DNA from: Methanosphaerula palustris E1-9c
Lineage (GTDB): Archaea > Halobacteriota > Methanomicrobia > Methanomicrobiales > Methanospirillaceae
Reading direction: 5' to 3'
DNA length: 64,000 bases
Assembly (NCBI RefSeq): GCF_000021965.1
Contig: NC_011832.1
Location: forward strand, 496,001-560,000
The notes below the pieces were generated by a model. That model searched no databases. It was not told the origin of the DNA and saw nothing but the letters and a program-made list of their open reading frames with translations. Positions within the stretch are counted from its first letter, which is position 1; every line of letters begins with the position of its first letter. Below, in pieces: positions 18,109 to 27,237 of the stretch. Position numbers and translations under genes: made by a program.

Positions 18109-19339
18109 ATTTATTGAAAAGATGCGAGCTGCAGGGCGTCTGACCGAGGTCAGCAGTCCCTGCTCCACAGAGTACGAGGCCCCGAAGCGGGCTGCAGCGA
18201 CCGATGATCTGGTCCTCTTCGAGGATCTCGACGGGATGCGGGGGGTGATGAACCTGGTTGCGACCCGTTCGGCCCTGGCTCTGGCCCTCGATATAAGGGA
18301 GGAGTCGCTGGTGTCGATGCTGGCTGGATGCCGGTTTGACGGTGAGGTGGCGGTGGATGGGAAGGTGACCACCGGCCACCCCGACCTCTCAAGGATCCCG
18401 ATTATGAAGCACTATCCTCTGGACGCAGGACGATACCTCACATCAGCGATCGTCTTCTCCCGGTATGGCGGGGTTCAGAACGGTTCGATCCATCGGATGC
18501 AAATGCTGGATAAGACCCATCTCGCGGCCCGGCTGGTCGAAGGACGGCATACGTATAACCTGCATAAGGCGGCGCTGGCCGATGGAGAAAACCTGCCGGT
18601 GGCCATCACCATCGGGACACATCCGGCTGTCACGTTCGCCTCCTGTACGCGGGTCCCGGAGGGGAAGGAACTCGCCTATGCCGCCGAACTGCGGGGCGGA
18701 ATGCTCCCGGTTCGAGAGTGCAGTAACGGGGTGCTCGTCCCCGACGCAGAGATCGTACTTGAGGGATACATCGGGGCCGAGACCGCAGAGGAGGGGCCGT
18801 TCGTCGATATCACCGGAACCTATGACCCGATCAGGATCCAGCCGGTGATCACGATCACCGGGATGCAGATGAAGCGGGACCCAATCTACCATGGGATCCT
18901 GCCAGGTGGTGCCGAGCACAAGATGCTGATGGGCGCTCCGTACGAGCCGAAGATCTATACGGCGGTGAGCGGGGTCACCGGCGTTAAAAATGTGGTACTG
19001 ACCAGCGGTGGGTGCGGGTACCTCCACGCGGTTGTTCAGATCAAAAAGCGGACGCAGGGAGACGCGAAGAATGCCATCATGGCCGCGTTTGCTGCTCATA
19101 CTTCGTTGAAGCATGTGGTCGTCGTCGACGAGGACATCGATCCGACCTCGCTCACCGAGGTGGAGTATGCGATCGCGACGCGGGTACGAGGCGACGAGGA
19201 CTTGATGGTGATCACTGGCGTCCGCGGTTCGTCCCTGGACCCCTGCCGGCTGGCGGATGGGACCAATGTGAAGGTCGGGGTCGACGCGACGATGGTGATG
19301 GGACGTGAGGACGAGTTTGTCCGGGCACGGTGGGATTGA
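18101..19339 (+). CDS. UbiD-family decarboxylase, probable anhydromevalonate phosphate decarboxylase
   Basis: This 412-residue protein is of the UbiD family, using prenyl-FMN. Recognisable parts are the N-terminal MREFIEKMRAAGRLTEV, the binding segment RYLTSAIVFSRYGGVQNGSIHR, and EAEIVLEGYIG-type motifs (EIVLEGYIGAE, then GPFVDITG). It sits between ubiX and the aconitase-X large subunit. In the archaeal mevalonate pathway this enzyme turns trans-anhydromevalonate phosphate into isopentenyl phosphate, so the role is inferred from family plus context. ATG 18101 or 18098 is used after GGAGGGG, overlapping the ubiX end. Confidence 0.88.
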   Translation: MREFIEKMRAAGRLTEVSSPCSTEYEAPKRAAATDDLVLFEDLDGMRGVMNLVATRSALALALDIREESLVSMLAGCRFDGEVAVDGKVTTGHPDLSRIPIMKHYPLDAGRYLTSAIVFSRYGGVQNGSIHRMQMLDKTHLAARLVEGRHTYNLHKAALADGENLPVAITIGTHPAVTFASCTRVPEGKELAYAAELRGGMLPVRECSNGVLVPDAEIVLEGYIGAETAEEGPFVDITGTYDPIRIQPVITITGMQMKRDPIYHGILPGGAEHKMLMGAPYEPKIYTAVSGVTGVKNVVLTSGGCGYLHAVVQIKKRTQGDAKNAIMAAFAAHTSLKHVVVVDEDIDPTSLTEVEYAIATRVRGDEDLMVITGVRGSSLDPCRLADGTNVKVGVDATMVMGREDEFVRARWD

Positions 19340-19341
19340 CG

Positions 19342-20505
19342 ATGTTTCTTGATACAGACGATGAGAAGATCCTGGCAGGCGAGTACGGCGAGACCAGGCA
19401 GAGGATGATGGAGCTCCTTGTCGCGCTCGGCAAGGTCTTTGACGCAGAGAAGATGATCCCGATCAGTAGTGCACAGGTCAGTGGGGCTTCGTACAAGACG
19501 ATCGGCGACTGGGGGCTCGAATGGCTGCAGGGTCTCGATGCCCGGGTCTCGGTGCCGGCGGTGTTGAACCCGGTCGGCATGGCACGCGACCGGTGGCAGG
19601 AGATGGGAATCAGCAGCGAATTTGCTGACAAGCAGAATCAGATCATTTCGGCATTTCAACGGCTTGGGGTAAAATTGGAATGCACCTGCACCCCCTATTA
19701 TCTGAATATGGTTCAGTATGGGGATCACCTGGCCTGGTCAGAGTCATCGGCGGTCAGTTATGCGAACTCGGTGATCGGTGCCAGGACCAACCGCGAGGGC
19801 GGTCCTGGGGCCTTGGCCGCTGCCTTGGTTGGGAAGACGCCGTACTATGGCCTTCATATCGTGGCCAATCGGAGGCCAGAAGTGGTGATTCAAGTCGCTG
19901 ATGCGCCTAAGACTCAGGACACCGCCTGGTACGGGGCGCTCGGTCACCTGGTCGGGCCGCTCGTCGGGACCAGGATCCCCCTCTTCACGGGGATCAGACC
20001 GTCCCGTGATCAATTGAAGGCGCTCGGCGCAGGGATGGCAGCTACCGGGGCGGTGGCTCTGTACCATGTCGATGAAATCACCCCTGAGACCAGGGTCTTC
20101 CACTTCGATACCACCACCCTCGAAGCGATCCCTGTCGAGCCGGCATCGGTGGATGCGGTCTTCTCCAGCCAGGAGGTGGACGCTGTGGCGGTCGGGTGTC
20201 CGCACTGCTCCCCGGACGAGCTGACCCGGATCGCCGGGTTGCTCAAAGGAAAGCATACAAAGAAACCATTCATCGTCTTTGCGGCGAAGGGTGTGATCAG
20301 TGCAGAGCAGGAGTCGGTGGCCTTGATTGAGAAGAGTGGAGCAAAAGTCTATGCAGATACGTGTATGGTCGTCTCGCCAGCCCTCGAGCGTTTCAACAGT
20401 CTGATGGTGAACAGTGGAAAGGCCCTCGCCTATGTCCCGAACCTCTGTGGTGGGACTGCTCACCTCGCTACCCTCGAGGAGTGCGTGGCCGAGGCCACCC
20501 GCTGA
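19342..20505 (+). CDS. Phosphomevalonate dehydratase large subunit (aconitase-X catalytic)
   Basis: This 387-residue protein is the aconitase-X large subunit. It contains IPISSAQVSGASYKTIGDWG, LECTCTPYY with Cys ligands, SYANSVIGARTNREGGP, VGCPHCSPDEL and DTCMVVSPALE, the usual iron-sulfur and substrate segments. With the small subunit (15443-15847, other strand) it should dehydrate mevalonate 5-phosphate to trans-anhydromevalonate 5-phosphate. ATG 19342 follows GGTGGG and starts two bases after the UbiD stop; an in-frame GTG at 19330 is less likely. Confidence 0.9.
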   Translation: MFLDTDDEKILAGEYGETRQRMMELLVALGKVFDAEKMIPISSAQVSGASYKTIGDWGLEWLQGLDARVSVPAVLNPVGMARDRWQEMGISSEFADKQNQIISAFQRLGVKLECTCTPYYLNMVQYGDHLAWSESSAVSYANSVIGARTNREGGPGALAAALVGKTPYYGLHIVANRRPEVVIQVADAPKTQDTAWYGALGHLVGPLVGTRIPLFTGIRPSRDQLKALGAGMAATGAVALYHVDEITPETRVFHFDTTTLEAIPVEPASVDAVFSSQEVDAVAVGCPHCSPDELTRIAGLLKGKHTKKPFIVFAAKGVISAEQESVALIEKSGAKVYADTCMVVSPALERFNSLMVNSGKALAYVPNLCGGTAHLATLEECVAEATR

Positions 20506-20580
20506 TTCCAGGGCGCGAACCCATTTATTTCTGGTAAAACAATCAAGCAAAGGACTATAACGAACGAACCGGGGAAACCG

Positions 20581-21336
20581 ATGACCGCTCTGATTGACAT
20601 CCCCCTGATCGGTCTGCCGCTGACGCGTCTGCTGATCGGGCTCTCTGGAGGAGTTGAGATCCGCCGGATGCAGAGGCGAAAGAACAGAAAAGGTCTGATC
20701 GTAGCACTCAGTTCAGATGATCCTGCGATCCGGTATCTGGCAGTCGACGCGCTCGGTGGCCTGCATGACCCGGCCGCGATCCCCAGTCTGGTCCGATGCC
20801 TGACCGGGGAGGGAGGCAGGGATATCCGTTGGAAGGCTGCGGAAGCGCTTGGGAACATTGGTCCGGCTGCAGTGAAGCCGCTGGTCGGGGCCCTCTCCAG
20901 TGCTGATGAGGACGTCCGGTGGATGGCTGCCCTGGCCCTCGGTGCCACCCGGGATGATAGGGCGATAGGTCCGCTGATAGCCCTCTTTTCTGATCCAGAT
21001 CGGTTTGTCAGAGGCCGGGCCACGGTAGCGCTGGGTATGATCGGTTCTGCTACAGTGCCTGCGCTGACCTCCGCACTCACTGATCCCGATCCAGATCTCC
21101 GCTGGGGTGCTGGGGTGACCTTTGGCATCATCCGGGATCCATCCACCCTTCCTCTACTGATCCATGCTCTCGGCGACCCCGTGGATCAGGTCCGGGCTGA
21201 AATCCTGGCTGCCGTCGCCGGATTCGGAGCAGAAGCGGCTGAGTCGCTCAGGATTCAGACCGATAGCGGAAAGCCGGCCCGTGATGCCGATATCCACCGT
21301 CTCCTTACATCTATCGAGGGAAATCGTCTCGGGTAG
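20581..21336 (+). CDS. HEAT-repeat protein
   Basis: This 251-residue protein is built mostly of PBS-lyase-type HEAT repeats (for example DPAIRYLAVDALGGLHDPAAI, DIRWKAAEALGNIG, DVRWMAALALGATRDDRAI) after an N-terminal hydrophobic segment. Such proteins act as protein-binding scaffolds. It lies 6 bp before a DUF432 gene and an MscS channel gene, and another HEAT protein follows the channel, so all four probably form one operon. Confidence 0.85.
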   Translation: MTALIDIPLIGLPLTRLLIGLSGGVEIRRMQRRKNRKGLIVALSSDDPAIRYLAVDALGGLHDPAAIPSLVRCLTGEGGRDIRWKAAEALGNIGPAAVKPLVGALSSADEDVRWMAALALGATRDDRAIGPLIALFSDPDRFVRGRATVALGMIGSATVPALTSALTDPDPDLRWGAGVTFGIIRDPSTLPLLIHALGDPVDQVRAEILAAVAGFGAEAAESLRIQTDSGKPARDADIHRLLTSIEGNRLG

Positions 21337-21342
21337 GTATAA

Positions 21343-22074
21343 ATGAGTCTGCCTGCCATGGTATCTGTGTACGGCACCTATGGCTACGAGGCCACCATAG
21401 GGACAGACCAGATCAACCTTTCGATCAGCCGGCGTTCGGGGATGGTCGAGTACAGTCGGAACTGTGCGGGAGCGACGGTGAAGAAGCATGTAGCTTCATT
21501 GGATGGTCGGATCATCATAAACCCGATCGAGCCGGTGAACCTTCCGGAGGAGGTGACCCGTTATCTGGAGGTGCAGTTCGAACCGCTTCTTCTCGAGCCT
21601 TCAAGCCATCAGACAGTGTACCTGACCTTCCCGGTTGAGATCGGGGTCTTCATCGCTGCACAGGAGGATGTGCATCTGGTCGATATATTCTCGCTGAACC
21701 AGCCCAGGTATTCGCTGTATGGCCAGCCGGACTGGGGTTATATCACCCGATGGCATCGGAGTGTTCTGTACCATGAGATCCCGATAACCGATCCGCTCCG
21801 GGAAGGAGTGCTCGCCCTGGAGATCAAGAACGACGCCAGCACCTGGGTGGAGGTGAATAGGGCGGTCTTTGACAGTGTCGGGATGAAGATCTATTACAAC
21901 TCGTTCGTCGCGATGTGGGCCGAGATGCGGATCATCAACAGCACCGTCGCAGAGACCAACTTCTTTGACAGTCCGCTCGTTCGTGGTATGACCCGGTCAC
22001 TGGAACATTACACGATCATGAAGATCCCTGGTCTCCATAGGGAGGAGTTTTTGATGGATGCGGGGCTGAACTGA
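21343..22074 (+). CDS. DUF432 protein, partner of the MscS channel gene
   Basis: This 243-residue beta-rich protein resembles DUF432, found in archaea next to mechanosensitive channel genes. Typical parts are ISRRSGMVEYSRNC, VEIGVFIAAQEDVHLVDIFS and KYALYG-like RYSLYGQPDWG. It has no signal peptide or clear helix span, so it may be a cytoplasmic regulator or assembly factor. Its TGA overlaps the channel ATG (TGATG). The molecular function is unknown. Confidence 0.75.
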   Translation: MSLPAMVSVYGTYGYEATIGTDQINLSISRRSGMVEYSRNCAGATVKKHVASLDGRIIINPIEPVNLPEEVTRYLEVQFEPLLLEPSSHQTVYLTFPVEIGVFIAAQEDVHLVDIFSLNQPRYSLYGQPDWGYITRWHRSVLYHEIPITDPLREGVLALEIKNDASTWVEVNRAVFDSVGMKIYYNSFVAMWAEMRIINSTVAETNFFDSPLVRGMTRSLEHYTIMKIPGLHREEFLMDAGLN

Positions 22075-22940
22075 TGTTGGAGATCCCGCTGTACAACAAT
22101 ATCACGGTTGGAGATCTGATCATCGTCGTCACCGCGGTATTGGCGGCCTATCTCATCGGCAGGGTGTTGACGATCTCCCTCAAGAAAGCGCTGCTCGATA
22201 AAATTCCCAAGGGCACCCTGAACCTGTTCTTGAAGGTCATGAACATCATGCTTGTGGTCTTTGCCTTTCTTCTGGTCCTCCCGACGAGCATGAAGGTCGA
22301 TCTGACCGGTCTTGTCGTTGCCGGCGGTCTCGCCGGGGTGATCCTCGGGTTTGCCAGTCAGAGCGTGGTTGCGAACCTGGTCTCTGGTATCTTTCTGATC
22401 TTTGAACGTCCGATCACGATCGGGGATAACATCCACCTTGCTGATATATCCGGAACAGTCGAGGATATCCGACTCTTCTCTACCATTGTCCAGACGTATG
22501 AGGGGATATATGTCAGAATCCCGAACGAGAAGGTCTTCACCTCGAACATCACCAACTACGTGAAGAACCCTGCCCGCAGGTTCGAGTATGAAGTGGGAAT
22601 CCGATATAAGGATGATGCCGCTGCTGCGGTCAGGATCATCAGGGAGGTCATAGCGTCACATCCGTTTGCTCTGATCTCTCCGGAACCCTCGGTCTATGTC
22701 GATTCCCTGGCAGACAGTTCCGTGAAGATCGTGATACGGATCTGGTCTCCGTCGACGGTCTGGTGGACAGTCAGGACTGATCTCCTCTGGAAGATAAAAC
22801 TGGCCCTTGAGGCCAGCGGGATTGAAATGCCGTTTCCCCAACAGACAATCTGGTTTGAGAATGGTACGAGAGGTTCAAACGTCGGTCAGGATGGGCAGTT
22901 TGATATGCAGGAGCATCTCAAAAAGATGCATAATGAGTGA
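22074..22940 (+). CDS. Small-conductance mechanosensitive channel (MscS family)
   Basis: This 288-residue protein has three N-terminal helices (up to about 105) and the MscS pore region AGGLAGVILGFASQSVVANLVSGIFLI. The beta domain follows with RPITIGDNIHL and GTVEDIRLFSTIV. It releases solutes during osmotic downshock. It is translationally linked to DUF432 upstream and overlaps the HEAT-repeat gene downstream by 8 bp. Confidence 0.93.
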   Translation: MLEIPLYNNITVGDLIIVVTAVLAAYLIGRVLTISLKKALLDKIPKGTLNLFLKVMNIMLVVFAFLLVLPTSMKVDLTGLVVAGGLAGVILGFASQSVVANLVSGIFLIFERPITIGDNIHLADISGTVEDIRLFSTIVQTYEGIYVRIPNEKVFTSNITNYVKNPARRFEYEVGIRYKDDAAAAVRIIREVIASHPFALISPEPSVYVDSLADSSVKIVIRIWSPSTVWWTVRTDLLWKIKLALEASGIEMPFPQQTIWFENGTRGSNVGQDGQFDMQEHLKKMHNE

Positions 22941-23445
22941 TAATGAAGAGGTAGAGTCGCAGATCACCAGGATTCGGCAAGGGGGTCTCGAGGAACGGAG
23001 GGCTGCAGTTCGGGAACTGGTGGTAATGAGTGAGCGGGCAGTAGGGCCGCTTATCGCTGCCCTGCTTGCAGAATCAAACCCCGATCCCCGGTGGTATATG
23101 GCCGGAGCTCTGGGCAGGATCGGATCGCCGGGTGTGGCCCCGCTCCTGGCGGCGATGAGAGAGAATACCGATCATGATTTCCGCAGATATGCGGCGGCTG
23201 CACTTGGGGAAGTGCGTGGATCAGCGATCCTGCCGCTTATCGAGGCTCTGCAGGATCCGGATCGAGAGATCCGACAGTTTGCTGCACTTGCCCTCTGCAG
23301 GATTGGAGATCCCGCGGTTGGCCCCCTTAAACAGGCCTGTGCAGAGGGCGGTGACGTTGAGGCAAGGGCACGGCAGGTGCTTTGGAAACTTGGGGATGCA
23401 GGGCTTGCGGCATTGATCGAACGTTCGAACAGCCAGGACATGTGA
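22933..23445 (+). CDS. HEAT-repeat protein
   Basis: This 170-residue protein has about four HEAT-like repeats (DPRWYMAGALGRIGSPGVAPL, DFRRYAAAALGEVRGSAI, EIRQFAALALCRIGDPAV). ATG 22933 overlaps the channel stop codon, so it is likely co-translated. It is shorter than the HEAT protein at the start of the operon and shows similar repeat sequence, suggesting duplication. It is convergent with the next gene; the stop codons abut. Confidence 0.85.
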   Translation: MSDNEEVESQITRIRQGGLEERRAAVRELVVMSERAVGPLIAALLAESNPDPRWYMAGALGRIGSPGVAPLLAAMRENTDHDFRRYAAAALGEVRGSAILPLIEALQDPDREIRQFAALALCRIGDPAVGPLKQACAEGGDVEARARQVLWKLGDAGLAALIERSNSQDM

Positions 23446-24573
23446 TTATACCTGGGTCCGGCGCTTCAGATCCACCTGTTCATGGAGTATCCTGACGATT
23501 GCAGGGTTTAATATTACGTCGGGGTCAGGAACCATCAGATAGACCGGAAAGAAGCCGAAGAGATCCTGGGACGTGGTCTTGTAGACCTTAGAAGATATGT
23601 AGGCGTCCCTGATATCAGAGAAATCTCTGGCAAACGAGTTGACTGCATCGATCTGTCCCTTCTCCAGTTTTGAGCGGTACACGATGAGGGGGATATCGAC
23701 GAAGTTATTCAGCACTTCTGTCTTTCGATCCTTGAGGTTGATGATCATCCGCCTGCTGTGGGCTCCCTGTGAAAAACGGACCAGTAGAATCTGGCTGATC
23801 ATAACCATCAGTACGGGAATGACCCCCAGCCCTTTGATCGCCGCTTTGGCATCGAGGACCGCGTTGAGCGTAAAACCCGGCAACATCATTGCGGCTATGG
23901 TCACGATGATCACCAGCGTGGCCAGGGTTCCTATCGAGAGGATGACCGTCCAGAGCGGCTGCATCCTGGTATGGATCCGCTGATAGATGTCAGTCCTGAT
24001 ATCGAGGAGTGAATCGAGGAAATCTGCCGAGTAGGGCTTCAGGTACCAGATCCCAAGATAAAATATGATGATTGCGATGGACTGGAAGGTCACCAGGTCT
24101 GTGATCGGTCCGAGGCCATAGGTCAGGGTAAAGATAATATTCACACAGTAGACCAACGAGAAGCCGATGGCCAGCGGCTGACTGTTGATGAAGAATGCAT
24201 TCCAGAGAATTTTTCCGAGTGTCCATTTATTTTTGTAGAGTTCGATCTGCCGGAGTGTCGCCAGGTAATCTCTGGTTCCCTTTCTCCTCCGGGGTCCTAT
24301 TGACTGAGTCGATGGGATCAGCATGATGAACGGGTTCACTGCATACAACAGAAAACTTGCTGTGATCCAGTCGATCATGTAATTATCCAGCACAAAGAAG
24401 AGGAGGATGTTCAGTAACAACAGATCGATAACCAGTAGCCGGCTGATGTTCAGGTTCTCATCGGATTTTAGGAGTGCTGTTCGCTCAGCCCGCTCGTAAT
24501 GGATCTCATCTTCTGTCTGGTGTATCAGGCGGTTGATATGCTCTTTGATCCCTGTGAGTTCCGCAGGTTCCAT
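23446..24573 (-). CDS. Polytopic membrane protein of unknown function
   Basis: This 375-residue protein has a charged N-terminus (about 1-40, helical), six to eight hydrophobic helices, and a C-terminal cytoplasmic region of about 110 residues (from RKTEVLNNFVDIPLIVYRSKLEKG). No family is recognised. ATG 24573 follows GGGGGT and is preferred over an upstream in-frame ATG at 24636. The gene stands alone, convergent with the HEAT-repeat gene. Confidence 0.75.
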   Translation of the reverse strand: MEPAELTGIKEHINRLIHQTEDEIHYERAERTALLKSDENLNISRLLVIDLLLLNILLFFVLDNYMIDWITASFLLYAVNPFIMLIPSTQSIGPRRRKGTRDYLATLRQIELYKNKWTLGKILWNAFFINSQPLAIGFSLVYCVNIIFTLTYGLGPITDLVTFQSIAIIIFYLGIWYLKPYSADFLDSLLDIRTDIYQRIHTRMQPLWTVILSIGTLATLVIIVTIAAMMLPGFTLNAVLDAKAAIKGLGVIPVLMVMISQILLVRFSQGAHSRRMIINLKDRKTEVLNNFVDIPLIVYRSKLEKGQIDAVNSFARDFSDIRDAYISSKVYKTTSQDLFGFFPVYLMVPDPDVILNPAIVRILHEQVDLKRRTQV

Positions 24574-24807
24574 ATCCGTACCCCCAATGTATTGATTTAA
24601 TGATCTTTTCCACGTATGGGCGAACCGGATATTCACAGAGCCTCTTTGACCTCTGCTCGTATCTGCTTCACTCTAATGGGTGAAGCAGATGTTTGATAAA
24701 ACCCGGTATCAATCATCAATTAGGTTTTCACTTCTATTAGGGGTATTGGTGGAAACCGTACAAAAAATGTTATCTTAAAAAAGGATGATTTTGTCAATGG
24801 ATGACGA

Positions 24808-25938
24808 TCATCCGAGCTCGTCCCACCTGTTCCTGCGCTGGTAGAGGACAACCCCACCGACGACCAGCCCTATGGCCACTACGACCAAGATGTAGTAGAT
24901 GATCCCGAGTCCGCCGCCGTCACTCTCGGTGCTGGTGTTGTTGAGGGTTTTTGTGGTTCCGGTTCCGTTCCTGAGTGCCAAGGCATCATTGTAGGCTCCG
25001 AGGGCTTTCGTTGCAGATTCGTTCGCCTTAATCCGTGCCTGGTTATAGTTGCCTGCTGTCAGACTCTCGTTTGCTGCGGTATAGGCCTGATCTGCATTCT
25101 CCCGCTGGATTGTGATCGCGGCTACCCGGGCGTCATTGGTCATGTCCGGATTGCTCTTGAAGTAGGTGATCAGTTGATCGACATTGGCGAGCGAGTTCTT
25201 GGCCTGATCGATCTCGCTCTGAGCCCAGGACTTGTCCAGGCTCGTCTCAGCATCAGCGATGGCTTTCTGGGCAGTGTCAAGATTCGCCTGGGTGGCGGTG
25301 AAGTTCGTTCCATTGCTGCTTTTGATATTCTGTTCAGCCAGTTTGTACTTGGCTTCAGCCTCATCGGTGCCGACTCCGGCTGCTGCTCTTTGATCGATAT
25401 CAGCCCGGAGGGTCTTCAGGTCGCTCTGTGCCTGCTGGACGTTCTTTACCAGGTCATCGGGGTTGACGACCTTACTGGTCAGGGTGAACTCTCCGTTATC
25501 CCGGACTTTGGTCGTCGCGTCAAGCCACTGGAGCCTGAGAACCGTGAGGTTCTGCGTTGCGTTGGTCTGCGGGACAACACCTTCAACTGTGATCAGCAAC
25601 TTCACCGACTGGCTTGAGGGGTAATCCAGGTCGAACCCGTTGATCTTCAGGTACTTGCCTGACGCATCGGGTTTGGGGTTATCAGCACCATTGATGGTGA
25701 TCGAGTACTGCCACTTGGCTTTGTCCAATTCAGTGAATCCCTGGAACGTATCGGTTGACGGGAACGTGGTTCCAGTAAGTGTTGAGAAGTCGACCACCGC
25801 ATGGGCGGTCACGGCGGTTCCTGCTGCGAGATCCCCCGAGGGGGTCACCTCGCTCGACTCCATCTTGAATGCCGCTCCTGCCTGTACTATGCAGCAGAGG
25901 AGAAACAGTATGATGATCCCTTTGATTGCGTATTTCAT
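24808..25938 (-). CDS. Membrane-anchored secreted coiled-coil protein, CetZ operon partner
   Basis: This 376-residue protein has a signal peptide (MKYAIKGIIILFLLCCIVQAG), a beta-rich N-terminal domain (to about 170), and a long alpha-helical, coiled-coil stretch (about 170-320, rich in Ala, Gln, Asp, Lys). A low-complexity Thr/Asn linker and a C-terminal membrane helix (IIYYILVVVAIGLVVGGVVL) followed by RRNRWDELG complete it. Several N-x-[ST] sequons suggest glycosylation. ATG 25938 follows GAGGTG and lies 10 bp after the CetZ stop, so the two are in one operon. It may link the cell surface to the inside; no family is recognised. Confidence 0.75.
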   Translation of the reverse strand: MKYAIKGIIILFLLCCIVQAGAAFKMESSEVTPSGDLAAGTAVTAHAVVDFSTLTGTTFPSTDTFQGFTELDKAKWQYSITINGADNPKPDASGKYLKINGFDLDYPSSQSVKLLITVEGVVPQTNATQNLTVLRLQWLDATTKVRDNGEFTLTSKVVNPDDLVKNVQQAQSDLKTLRADIDQRAAAGVGTDEAEAKYKLAEQNIKSSNGTNFTATQANLDTAQKAIADAETSLDKSWAQSEIDQAKNSLANVDQLITYFKSNPDMTNDARVAAITIQRENADQAYTAANESLTAGNYNQARIKANESATKALGAYNDALALRNGTGTTKTLNNTSTESDGGGLGIIYYILVVVAIGLVVGGVVLYQRRNRWDELG

Positions 25939-25948
25939 TATATGCACC

Positions 25949-27115
25949 TCATTCGAAGAGTGGGTCGATCCCATCCTCGAACATCGTCATCCCATCGGTT
26001 TTGGCCCGGGCCAGTTCCACCTTCGTCTCTTTGGCCATATCAAGGAGAGCGCGGATCCTGGGCACTTCCCCGATCGAGGCGAGCACTACGACGGCAGCCA
26101 CATAGTTGCTTTCGATTGGATAATCCCCGCTCCGGATCTCCTCGCCCTCGATGTTCTCCTCGACCCAGCTCCTCGCCTTCTCGACACCTTTACGATCCAT
26201 CTCCCCCGGCGGTCCGACCAGCAGAATCAGGGCACGCTGTGCAGTTTTAAAGTCACAGGGAAGGGTCAGACGTCCGAGCATCGCGCTCCTCACCAGGGAG
26301 ATGATCTTTGCACTCCGATCATCCCCGAGCAGCACCTCTTCGGAGGCTTCCCGCTTCTTGAGTGAACCGATCAGGTTCCCGAACAGCCCTTTGTTCTGTT
26401 TTGACCTGGTACTGATCGCCTCGGTCTTGGCATACCCAACTGTAGTAATACCGCCACCACGGAGGGTGTTGATGATCTCGCTGGAGTCGACGACCATCTC
26501 GCCGACCCCGATCTTACCGACCTCGCCGGCACGGAAGAGAACCCCGAATCTGCGGACGATCTCGTCGTTCACCCGGTCGTAGGCCATCTTGATCGACTCC
26601 CCTTCCTTTCTCCAGGCCCCGTTGTCGAAGATGAAGGTGTTGTCCGCCTCATTGACGAGCGTTGTCAGCGAACGGGCTGCGTTATAGGTGTACAACCGTC
26701 CCTCCTCGACAGATGGGAGGATCCCGAGGGCATAGACCGGTTCATGGTACAGCCCTTTCAGGTGCCTGACCAGCACTGGAGAACCCCCGGAACCGGTGCC
26801 TCCACCAAGACCGGCGATGACCACGAATGCATCGATGTCAGAGGTACCGATCGATTCGATGGCGGTCACGATGCTATCGATCTCGTCCTTTGTCAACTTT
26901 GCGCCCATCGCGTTATCGGTGCCGACCCCGTGTCCTTTCACGACGGTCTGTCCGATCAGGATCCGGTTCTTCATCGGAATATTCTTAAGGCCGATCAGAT
27001 CAGTCCGTGCAGTATTCACAACGAGCCCGCGGAACAGGTTGCTCTTGTCCTGCTCCATAAACATGTCCACGACCTTGCCCCCAGCCTGGCCGAACCCAAT
27101 AAAGAAGACCCTCAT
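25949..27115 (-). CDS. CetZ / tubulin-FtsZ superfamily GTPase
   Basis: This 388-residue protein has the tubulin signature GLGGGTGSGGSP (residues about 103-114), N-terminal FFIGFGQAGGKVVD and VVNTARTDL, and the T7-like segment after TLPCDFK. The sequence fits the CetZ family, archaeal cytoskeletal GTPases linked to cell shape and motility, better than FtsZ proper, because the C-terminal FtsZ peptide is missing. The ATG has no strong Shine-Dalgarno sequence. It is the first gene of a two-gene operon with a membrane-anchored coiled-coil protein. Confidence 0.85.
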   Translation of the reverse strand: MRVFFIGFGQAGGKVVDMFMEQDKSNLFRGLVVNTARTDLIGLKNIPMKNRILIGQTVVKGHGVGTDNAMGAKLTKDEIDSIVTAIESIGTSDIDAFVVIAGLGGGTGSGGSPVLVRHLKGLYHEPVYALGILPSVEEGRLYTYNAARSLTTLVNEADNTFIFDNGAWRKEGESIKMAYDRVNDEIVRRFGVLFRAGEVGKIGVGEMVVDSSEIINTLRGGGITTVGYAKTEAISTRSKQNKGLFGNLIGSLKKREASEEVLLGDDRSAKIISLVRSAMLGRLTLPCDFKTAQRALILLVGPPGEMDRKGVEKARSWVEENIEGEEIRSGDYPIESNYVAAVVVLASIGEVPRIRALLDMAKETKVELARAKTDGMTMFEDGIDPLFE

Positions 27116-27178
27116 CTAAAGACACCGTCCATCGGCCCTATATCTGCGGTACTATTGCTATCCATCTTATATCTCATT

Positions 27179-27223
27179 TTATATGGCAAACTCAAAAACC
27201 TTCTTATCCTTTTTGCCATATAA
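27179..27223. repeat. Inverted repeat with 12-bp perfect arms between cetZ and the FAD oxidoreductase gene
   Basis: The arms TTATATGGCAAA (27179-27190) and TTTGCCATATAA (27212-27223) are perfect complements 21 bp apart. Each arm contains a TATA-like core, and the element sits between two divergent genes. It could be a shared operator, or two symmetric promoters; an RNA hairpin is less likely given its position. Confidence 0.65.
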
Positions 27224-27237
27224 TGATGTAACAGATT

